From Candidatus Ruminimicrobiellum caprinum (GTDB lineage Bacteria; Elusimicrobiota; Endomicrobiia; Endomicrobiales; Endomicrobiaceae): a stretch of 7,810 nucleotides of DNA. Each line of letters opens with the position of its first letter. Positions within the stretch are counted from its first letter, which is position 1. Positions 1-5,652 of the stretch are shown here, piece after piece. Both the position numbers and the translations under genes were made by a program. The DNA lies in contig JAFPUA010000259.1 in NCBI GenBank assembly GCA_017413305.1, forward strand, positions 1 to 7,810. The letters are read 5' to 3'. The notes under the pieces are model-generated. The model was not told the origin of the DNA and made no database searches. It saw nothing but the letters and a program-made list of their open reading frames with translations.

Positions 1-1
1 A

Positions 2-556
2 CAGACAGAAAAAAATTTGCTCCAGTCTTTTGCAGGGGAATCTCAGGCAAGGACAAGATACACATTTTTTGCTTCAGTTGCAAAGAAAGAAGGTTATGAA
101 CAGATTTCTGCAATTTTTATGGAAACTGCAGAAAATGAAAAAGAACATGCAAAAAGATTTTTCAAATTTTTGGAAGGCGGTACTGCAGAAATAACAGCAT
201 CTTTCCCTGCAGGAATAATAGGAACAACAGTTCAGAATTTGGAAGCTGCAGCCGACGGTGAAAATGAAGAATGGACAAAAGCTTATCCTGAATTTGCAAG
301 AGTTGCTGAGGAAGAAGGTTTTGCTGAAATTGCTGAAGCATTCAAGTATATAGCAAAAGTTGAAGCTGCACATGAAAAAAGATACAGAAAACTTTTAGAA
401 AATATTAAATATGAAAAAGTATTTTGTAAAGATGGTACAGTTAAGTGGAAATGCAGAAACTGCGGATACGTTTATGAATCAAAAGAAGCTTTGGAAAAAT
501 GTCCTGCATGTAATCATCCGAGATCATTTCAGGAAGTTTTTGTAGAAAACTATTAA
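2..556 (+). CDS. rbr: Rubrerythrin (classical domain order), 5' end cut off by window edge
   Basis: Rubrerythrin is a cytoplasmic non-haem diiron protein that reduces hydrogen peroxide to water in anaerobes, with electrons passing through its rubredoxin-like domain. The frame is open from the first bases: codons from position 2 read QTEKNL and run into the conserved FAGESQAR segment. The TTG at 17 is therefore not the start, and comparison with Desulfovibrio rubrerythrin suggests only about seven residues are missing. Numbering from the codon at 17, likely diiron ligands are E8, E41-x2-H44, E82, E85 and E116-x2-H119. A C-terminal rubredoxin-like FeS4 site follows with C146-x2-C149 and C162-x2-C165. 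The stop is TAA at 554-556. The reverse rubrerythrin gene follows after 23 nt on the same strand, so the two are probably co-transcribed. The promoter, and any peroxide-responsive operator, lie outside the window. Family assignment is very secure. Confidence 0.96.
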   Translation, partial: QTEKNLLQSFAGESQARTRYTFFASVAKKEGYEQISAIFMETAENEKEHAKRFFKFLEGGTAEITASFPAGIIGTTVQNLEAAADGENEEWTKAYPEFARVAEEEGFAEIAEAFKYIAKVEAAHEKRYRKLLENIKYEKVFCKDGTVKWKCRNCGYVYESKEALEKCPACNHPRSFQEVFVENY

Positions 557-567
557 TAATTAAAAAT

Positions 568-573
568 AAGGAG
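568..573 (+). promoter_or_regulatory. Ribosome binding site of reverse rubrerythrin gene
   Basis: AAGGAG lies 6 nt before the ATG at 580, in the 23-nt gap between the two rubrerythrin genes. It is a strong Shine-Dalgarno match and fixes the start. No promoter-like pair fits in this gap, which supports co-transcription with the upstream gene. Confidence 0.85.
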
Positions 574-579
574 AATAAA

Positions 580-1119
580 ATGAAATATGTATGTAAAGTA
601 TGCGGTTGGGTATCTGAAGATGGTGCAAAACCGGAAAAATGTCCTATATGTGGTGCAACAGAATTTGTTGAAGCTGCAGAAGGCGAAAAAGTTTACGCAA
701 CAGAACATCATGTAGGCGATGGAAAAGTTGATGATAAAGAAATAATGGAAGGATTAAGATCAAATTTTTCCGGAGAATGCTGCGAAGTTGGCATGTATTT
801 GGCAATGTCTAGAGTAGCAGAAAGAGAGGGTTATCCTGAAATAGCAGAAGCATATAAGATATATGCTTATGAAGAAGCAGAACATGCTGCTAAATTTGCA
901 GAACTTTTAGGTGAAGTTGTTACAGATTCCACCAAGAAAAATCTTGAACTTAGAGCAGGTGCAGAGCATGGTGCTTGTGAAGGCAAACTTATGCTTGCTA
1001 AAAGAGCTAAAGAACTTGGTTATGATGCTATTCATGATACTGTTCATGAGATGGCAAAGGATGAAGCCAGACATGGGAAAGGTTTTGATGGGTTATTGAA
1101 AAGATACTTTAGCAAATAA
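580..1119 (+). CDS. Reverse rubrerythrin (N-terminal rubredoxin domain, C-terminal diiron domain)
   Basis: This 179-residue protein has the rubrerythrin domains in reversed order, as in the clostridial reverse rubrerythrins that act as NADH-dependent peroxide (and oxygen) reductases together with a reductase partner. The rubredoxin-like FeS4 site comes first, with C5-x2-C8 and C21-x2-C24, followed by a linker to about residue 50. The four-helix ferritin-like domain spans roughly 52-178. Its likely diiron ligands are E66, E99-x2-H102, E134 and E162-x2-H165. The length is normal for the family and the protein looks intact and cytoplasmic. The start is the ATG preceded by AAGGAG at 6 nt spacing; the stop is TAA at 1117-1119. 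It directly follows the classical rubrerythrin and is followed by a strong intrinsic terminator, so the pair appears to be the end of one peroxide-defence unit. The electron donor (for example an NADH:rubredoxin reductase) is not in the window. Database entries may call it rubrerythrin family protein or NADH peroxidase. Confidence 0.94.
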   Translation: MKYVCKVCGWVSEDGAKPEKCPICGATEFVEAAEGEKVYATEHHVGDGKVDDKEIMEGLRSNFSGECCEVGMYLAMSRVAEREGYPEIAEAYKIYAYEEAEHAAKFAELLGEVVTDSTKKNLELRAGAEHGACEGKLMLAKRAKELGYDAIHDTVHEMAKDEARHGKGFDGLLKRYFSK

Positions 1120-1156
1120 TATAACAAAAAAACAGAAAGCTTTTAGTTACGACTTT

Positions 1157-1214
1157 AAATTTCCGAGCCTTATGTACCGTGTACACTTTTGTACACCGCG
1201 GCTCGGAAATTTTT
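1157..1214 (+). terminator. Rho-independent terminator of the rubrerythrin unit, two-tier hairpin
   Basis: AAATTTCCGAGCC (1157-1169) pairs perfectly over 13 bp with GGCTCGGAAATTT (1200-1212), and a run of five T ends at 1214. The loop holds a second perfect 7-bp stem, GTGTACA (1179-1185) with TGTACAC (1190-1196), closing a CTTT tetraloop. It begins 37 nt after the stop of the reverse rubrerythrin gene. The outer stem plus T tract is a good intrinsic terminator on the + strand. On the - strand only three T, themselves part of the stem, follow the GC-rich part, so it would be weaker in that direction. Confidence 0.83.
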
Positions 1215-1226
1215 CGTCTCACTAAC

Positions 1227-1283
1227 AAATCTTTCAGTTTTTTTCTGTCCTTACATTTATTGATAAACTTTCTTAATTTTTTA
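1227..1283 (+). repeat. Diverged direct repeat, copy A (uninterrupted)
   Basis: The stretch starts AAATCTTTCAGT (1227-1238), continues through a T run into TTTTTTCTGTCCTTA (1239-1253), and then into a segment around TGATAAACTTTC (1261-1272). The same succession of words occurs in copy B at 1300-1402. By eye, agreement is near-complete in the first two blocks and roughly 70% afterwards. Both copies are AT-rich, which raises the chance of accidental similarity. Confidence 0.45.
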
Positions 1284-1299
1284 AAAAAAGTTTCACCTA

Positions 1300-1402
1300 A
1301 AATCTTTCTAGTCGCTTAGAAATCGCAATTATATTATGCGATTTCTAAAATGTGTTTTTTCTGTGTCCTTAAATTCTCTGGTAAATTTTCATATTTTTAC
1401 AT
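1300..1402 (+). repeat. Diverged direct repeat, copy B (split by a hairpin)
   Basis: AAATCTTTCTAGT (1300-1312) matches the start of copy A with one extra base. The next matching block, TTTTTTCTGTGTCCTTA (1355-1371), differs from copy A by a GT insertion. Between them sit about 42 nt (1313-1354) that are absent from copy A and contain the palindrome at 1316-1348. After the split the similarity continues through the segment around TGGTAAATTTTC (1379-1390). The arrangement looks like a palindromic insert in an older repeat. Confidence 0.45.
1316..1348. repeat. Perfect 12-bp palindrome with 9-nt loop
   Basis: TTAGAAATCGCA (1316-1327) is the exact reverse complement of TGCGATTTCTAA (1337-1348), with the loop ATTATATTA between. 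Six T follow at 1355-1360 on the + strand, but only after a 6-nt spacer, so it could be a back-up terminator for + strand transcription. On the - strand no T tract follows. It may equally be a small palindromic repeat element. Confidence 0.7.
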
Positions 1403-1430
1403 AATTTTGCTTTGCAAAATTTCAAAATAT
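1391..1430. repeat. Extended AT-rich hairpin
   Basis: AATTTTGC (1403-1410) pairs with GCAAAATT (1414-1421) around a TTT loop. After a short internal loop, ATATTTT (1391-1397) pairs with AAAATAT (1424-1430). It is a two-step stem without a downstream T tract on either strand. Its role is unknown; transcript 3'-end protection or a decayed repeat are possible. Confidence 0.6.
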
Positions 1431-1470
1431 TTAGTCGATAAGGTATATTCTTTAACTTATTCGATTTGTC

Positions 1471-1495
1471 ATTCCCGAAATTTGTAATCGGGAAT
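1471..1495. repeat. Short palindrome near the end of the hydrogenase gene
   Basis: ATTCCCGA (1471-1478) pairs perfectly with TCGGGAAT (1488-1495) around a 9-nt loop. It lies about 30 nt beyond the hydrogenase stop codon, a typical place for a terminator, but no T tract follows on the - strand. The flanking word GTCATTCCCG resembles the edge of dispersed palindromic repeats known in several bacteria; that similarity is from memory and untested. Confidence 0.6.
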
Positions 1496-1525
1496 TTATG
1501 TTATAAAATACCTCTTAGTTCGTCT

Positions 1526-3013
1526 TTACGATAATTCAAATTCTTTACTTTTTTCTACGAGAGCGTCGATAGATTTTTTTGCAGTTTTTTGGTCGGTAAT
1601 CGTTGCACTTCCTCCGATACAGCCCCCGGGACAAAACATTACTTCCACCATATTGAAACTATCATCGCTTTCTCCTGCCGAAGCAAACGATTTTAGTTTA
1701 CCTATGGTATCTTTGTTGAGTCCGTTAACCACATAAGAGGTAACATCGGTTGATGAATTTAGTGCAGCTTTTATTGCGCCTGTTACGCCACCTATAATAC
1801 CGAAATTTCTACCGTGTTTGGAGCTTTCTTTATCGAACTTCGTTTCGCCGCATTTTCCCGGATCTATTTCTTTTGCAGTGAAAAATGCATCAAGTTCTTC
1901 AAAATTCATAACAAAATCAACATTTTCGTTCTCGTAACATTCGGCTCTTTTTGCTACACATGGACTGATAAATATTGTAACCGAATTTTTAAATTTCTTT
2001 TTTGCAAGCTCTGCAGTATAATAAAGAGGCGTCTGTGTATCGGAAATAAAAGGTTTTATTTCAGGGAGATGTTTTTTTATTAACTGTCTGTATCCTGCAC
2101 AACATGAAGATGTCATAAACTTTTCGTTTCGTTCCATTCTATCTGCAAATTCTGCCGCTTCGTTAAAGGCAGTAATATCTGCTCCTTCGGCAACTTCAAG
2201 AACATCGTCGAATCCTATTTCCATAAGAGCAGTTTTTATTTGATAAATATTAGCATTGAATTGTCCTGCAATCGCAGGAGCAATAAGGGCAATAATCTTT
2301 TTTTCCTTTTTATCTTTCATTGCTTTTAATATATCAATTATTTGGCTCATTTCATGAACGGCGCCGAACGGACATGCTGCAATACATTTCCCGCAATAAA
2401 TACATTTGCTGTAATCAATACTTGCAAAGCCGGTCTCATCTTTTTTAATTGCGCCGACTACACAAGCTTCTTCACAAGGAACAGTAATTTTTACTATTGC
2501 TTTATAAGAACATGCCGCGATACACATTTTGCATTTTTTACATTTAGTTTCGTCGATAACAGATTTTCCGTTTCTGATAGATATGGCACCGAACTTGCAT
2601 GCGGAAAGGCACGGTCTGTCTACACAACCCTGACATAAATCCGTTACGAAAATTCTGTTGGTTAAACAGCCTTTGCATGCAGCTTGCAATACGGTTAAAT
2701 TTTTACCGTCGATATCTTTTCGTTCAAGGGCTTTTTGTGCATAAGTTCTTAAAGAAATTGTATCATCGTCATCTTCTATCGGAAATCCCAGCCCGGCAAT
2801 GGCTCTATCTTTAATAATAGCTCTTTCTTTATATATACAACACCTGTAAGGGACTTCCATACCTTTTGGCCTCATGTCAAAAGGTATAAGCCTTATATTT
2901 TCTTCAAAATTATCTGAAAAAAATGATTTAATAATTCTGACAAGAATTTCTTTTTTAAGTTGGTTTTTGTGCCCTGTTATATTCATTATTTTAAAACTTG
3001 CCGTTGTAGGCAT
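1526..3013 (-). CDS. Monomeric [FeFe] hydrogenase, group B-like
   Basis: This iron-only hydrogenase (495 residues) interconverts protons and H2 at an H-cluster and is expected to be cytoplasmic. Residues 1-110 are a group B-type N-terminal region. Ferredoxin-like cysteine clusters follow at C127/130/135/139, C158/161/164/168 and C204/207/210/214, with extra cysteines at 113, 116, 180 and 184. The H-cluster domain spans about 235-475. Motif L1 is TSSCCAGY with C304 (proton-relay position) and C305 (ligand), L2 is SPCVAKRAE with C352 and K355, and L3 is EVMFCPGGCIGG with C461 and C465. All ligand cysteines are kept, but the usual L1 proline after CC is alanine. Overall pattern and length match the group B1/B3 family; electron donor unknown. 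It is the last gene of the operon. The ATG at 3013 overlaps adhE by 23 nt with no clear ribosome site. The ATG at 2986 (residue 10), 4 nt beyond the adhE stop, is equally or more plausible and would fit translational coupling. Confidence 0.9.
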   Translation of the reverse strand: MPTTASFKIMNITGHKNQLKKEILVRIIKSFFSDNFEENIRLIPFDMRPKGMEVPYRCCIYKERAIIKDRAIAGLGFPIEDDDDTISLRTYAQKALERKDIDGKNLTVLQAACKGCLTNRIFVTDLCQGCVDRPCLSACKFGAISIRNGKSVIDETKCKKCKMCIAACSYKAIVKITVPCEEACVVGAIKKDETGFASIDYSKCIYCGKCIAACPFGAVHEMSQIIDILKAMKDKKEKKIIALIAPAIAGQFNANIYQIKTALMEIGFDDVLEVAEGADITAFNEAAEFADRMERNEKFMTSSCCAGYRQLIKKHLPEIKPFISDTQTPLYYTAELAKKKFKNSVTIFISPCVAKRAECYENENVDFVMNFEELDAFFTAKEIDPGKCGETKFDKESSKHGRNFGIIGGVTGAIKAALNSSTDVTSYVVNGLNKDTIGKLKSFASAGESDDSFNMVEVMFCPGGCIGGSATITDQKTAKKSIDALVEKSKEFELS

Positions 3014-5651
3014 TAATAAATAATTCTTTAATTTCCGACATTAACGGATATGCCGGGTTTGCTCCCGTACACTGATCGTCGAACGCTCTTTCTACCAAAG
3101 TGTCGAGATTTGCCATAAATTCTTCTTCTTTAACACCAAATTCTTTTATTGATTTCGGTAATTCAATTGTTGTCATTAAATCGTCAACTGCTTTTATTAA
3201 AAGTTCTACCTTTTCATCATCATTTTTTCCGCCAAGGTTAAGTTCATCTGCAATCTGTGCATATTTCATTTTAGCGTTAGGATATTTATACTGAGGGAAA
3301 ATTGCCTGTTTTTTCGGTCTGTCGTTAGAATTAAATCTTATAACTTGTCTTATTAAAAGAGCATTTGCCACACCATGAGGAATATTGTACATTGCACCAA
3401 GTTTATGTGCCATTGAATGACACAAACCTAAAAATGCGTTTGCAAACGCCATACCTGCTATTGCTGCTGCATAGTGCATTTTTTCTCTTGCTTTTCTGTC
3501 GTTTTTACCTTCTTTATAAGAACGAGGAAGATATTTAAATACAAGTTTTGCTGCTTCCAATGCGTTAGAGTTTGTAAAGTTTGTTGCCATGCAGGAAACA
3601 TAAGCTTCAAGAGAGTGAACAAGCGCATCAATACCTGATGCTGCGGTCAAACCTTTAGGCATATTATCGACGAAGTTAGGATCAACTATTGCCATGTTAG
3701 GTGTTAAAGCATAATCTGCAATAGCATATTTATAATGAGTTTTCTCATCGGTAATAATTGAGAACGGAGTTACCTCAGAGCCTGTTCCCGATGTGGTCGG
3801 AATACATACCATCATAGCTTTTTGTCCCAAGTCCGGTATCTGACAAATTCTTTTTCTGATATCCATAAATCTCATTGAAATATCTTCAAAGTTTGTATCG
3901 GGCTGTTCATACAATAACCACAGAATTTTTCCTGCATCCATGGGAGAGCCGCCACCCAAAGCAATAATTACATCAGGTTCATAAGCTCTTACCATAACAA
4001 GAGCTTCATCTATAGTTGCCAAAGTCGGATCAGGCTTTACATCAAAAAACATCTGATGGTCTATACCTATTTCATCAAGAACATCGGTAATATTTTCAAC
4101 GGCACCGGAATTAAATAAGAAACGGTCCGTAACAATAAATGCTCTCTTTTTCCCTTTAAGTTCTTTAAGGGCCAGGTCTAAACAGCCTCTTTTAAAATAT
4201 ATTTTCTGAGGAACTTTAAACCATAACATATTTTCTCTCCTTTCGGCAACAGTCTTATAATTAAGCAAATGTTCTACACCGATATTTCCGGAAACGGAAT
4301 TTCCGCCCCAAGAACCGCAACCTAAAGATAACGACGGTTCAAGTTTAAAATTATATATATCTCCGATTCCGCCTTGTGATGACGGAGTATTAATTAATAT
4401 ACGGCAAGAAGGCATTTTTTCTGCAAAGGCATTAACTCTTTCTTTTACTCTTTCGTCGGTATAAAGAACTGAAGTGTGTCCCGGACCGCCTTTGGAAACA
4501 AGCTCATATGCCATCTCTGCAGCTTCTTCAAAATTCTTTGCTCTGTACATTGTTAATATCGGTGACAGTTTTTCTCTTGAGAAAGGATCGTTCCAATCAA
4601 CTTTCGGCCTTTCGCACAAAAGAAGTTTTGCATCGGCAGGAATCTTAAATCCCGACAGTTCTGCTATTTTTTGCGGAGTTTGTCCGACTATAGCAGGGTG
4701 AGCAGTTCCTCTTTTTGCGTCGATAAAAGGAAGATCAACCATTTTCTTTTCTTCATTTTTGTTTACAAGATATGCACCGCGATAGATAAATTCTTTCTTT
4801 ATTTTTTCATAAACTTTATCAACAACTATCACAGCCTGTTCGGAAGCACATATCATTCCGTTATCAAATGTTTTAGACATTATTATTGAAGATACAGACA
4901 TTCTGATATCTGCAGTTTCGTCAATAACCGCACATGCATTTCCCGGGCCTACACCAAGAGCCGGTTTGCCTGAAGAATATGCGGCTTTAACCATTCCCGG
5001 ACCGCCTGTTGCCAAAATACATGCAATATCGGGATGATGTAACAAAACATCCGAAAGTTCCATAGTCGGAACATCTATCCAGCCGATAATATCTTTCGGT
5101 GCTCCTGCGGCAACTGCTGCTTCAAGCACCACTTTTGCAGCTTCTATAGTACTTTTTACTGCACGCGGATGAGGCGAAAATATAATAGCGTTTCTTGTTT
5201 TTAAACAGATAAGTGCTTTAAATATTGCCGTTGAAGTAGGATTAGTAGTAGGTATAATACCTGCAATTATTCCTAACGGTTCTGCAACGATTCTTATACC
5301 GTTTTCTTTATCTTCACTTATTATTCCGCATGTTTTTGCAAATTTGTGTTTATTATAAATGTATTCGGAAGCAAAATGATTTTTAATTATTTTATCTTCA
5401 AGAACGCCCATTCCTGTATCTTCTACTGCCATACGGGCAAGAGGAATTCTTACTTTGTTTGCTGCAATAGCTGCAGCTTTAAAAATTTTATCAACTTGTT
5501 CTTGAGTAAAGTTTGAATACTCTATCTGCGCTTTCTTTACTCTTGCAATTAAAGCATTTAATTGTTCCTCGGTACAAACAATATTTTCGTCAGAAACTTT
5601 CTTTGCTTCTTTTACTTTTTTCTCGGTTATAACTTTCTTTGTTCTTGGCAT
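2991..5651 (-). CDS. adhE: Bifunctional acetaldehyde-CoA / alcohol dehydrogenase
   Basis: AdhE reduces acetyl-CoA to acetaldehyde and then ethanol, reoxidising two NADH; family members form cytoplasmic spirosome filaments. The 886 residues comprise an N-terminal CoA-acylating aldehyde dehydrogenase domain (about 28-450), a linker, and an iron-dependent alcohol dehydrogenase domain (about 475-880). The catalytic thiol is C268 in NGMICASEQ. The NAD site of the second domain shows GGGSPMDAGK (566-575), and the Fe ligands are D675, H679, H745 and H759. These sit at a constant offset of 22 from the E. coli residues C246, D653, H657, H723 and H737, so both active sites are intact. That offset comes from a lysine-rich N-terminal extension (residues 1-22) missing from E. 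coli AdhE. The start is well supported: AAGGAG lies 9 nt upstream and the next internal Met is residue 74. It follows proS after 1 nt and runs into the hydrogenase gene, so all three are probably one transcript. Confidence 0.97.
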   Translation of the reverse strand: MPRTKKVITEKKVKEAKKVSDENIVCTEEQLNALIARVKKAQIEYSNFTQEQVDKIFKAAAIAANKVRIPLARMAVEDTGMGVLEDKIIKNHFASEYIYNKHKFAKTCGIISEDKENGIRIVAEPLGIIAGIIPTTNPTSTAIFKALICLKTRNAIIFSPHPRAVKSTIEAAKVVLEAAVAAGAPKDIIGWIDVPTMELSDVLLHHPDIACILATGGPGMVKAAYSSGKPALGVGPGNACAVIDETADIRMSVSSIIMSKTFDNGMICASEQAVIVVDKVYEKIKKEFIYRGAYLVNKNEEKKMVDLPFIDAKRGTAHPAIVGQTPQKIAELSGFKIPADAKLLLCERPKVDWNDPFSREKLSPILTMYRAKNFEEAAEMAYELVSKGGPGHTSVLYTDERVKERVNAFAEKMPSCRILINTPSSQGGIGDIYNFKLEPSLSLGCGSWGGNSVSGNIGVEHLLNYKTVAERRENMLWFKVPQKIYFKRGCLDLALKELKGKKRAFIVTDRFLFNSGAVENITDVLDEIGIDHQMFFDVKPDPTLATIDEALVMVRAYEPDVIIALGGGSPMDAGKILWLLYEQPDTNFEDISMRFMDIRKRICQIPDLGQKAMMVCIPTTSGTGSEVTPFSIITDEKTHYKYAIADYALTPNMAIVDPNFVDNMPKGLTAASGIDALVHSLEAYVSCMATNFTNSNALEAAKLVFKYLPRSYKEGKNDRKAREKMHYAAAIAGMAFANAFLGLCHSMAHKLGAMYNIPHGVANALLIRQVIRFNSNDRPKKQAIFPQYKYPNAKMKYAQIADELNLGGKNDDEKVELLIKAVDDLMTTIELPKSIKEFGVKEEEFMANLDTLVERAFDDQCTGANPAYPLMSEIKELFINAYNGKF

Positions 5652-5652
5652 T

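Larger units (their letters stand above)
1120..1525. other. Non-coding, palindrome-rich gap between convergent transcription units
   Basis: About 400 bp of very AT-rich DNA separates the + strand rubrerythrins from the - strand hydrogenase gene. I see no convincing coding frame, tRNA or promoter in it. It contains the terminator hairpin at 1157-1214, palindromes at 1316-1348, 1391-1430 and 1471-1495, a weak bulged hairpin (TCGATAAG at 1434-1441 against CTTATTCGA at 1455-1463), and two diverged repeat copies at 1227-1283 and 1300-1402. Some of these structures probably end transcription from both sides. However, none of the three palindromes nearest the hydrogenase gene has a clear T tract when read on the - strand, so the end of the operon transcript is not resolved. 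Confidence 0.8.

Noticed and set aside
17..19. TTG at 17 as start of the first rubrerythrin
   Set aside because: The frame is open upstream to the window edge and those codons encode the conserved TEKNL segment of rubrerythrins, so the true start is outside the window.
911..1099. 62-codon frame inside the reverse rubrerythrin gene
   Set aside because: It is an out-of-frame shadow of a conserved gene on the same strand, with no independent ribosome site.
1391..1430. Terminator of the hydrogenase operon
   Set aside because: The stem is AT-rich and no T tract follows on the - strand, so I list it only as a hairpin.
1120..1525. CRISPR array, tRNA or insertion-sequence remnant in the convergent gap
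   Set aside because: The repeats are only two, diverged and unequal in length; no cloverleaf, transposase fragment or regularly spaced repeats are present.
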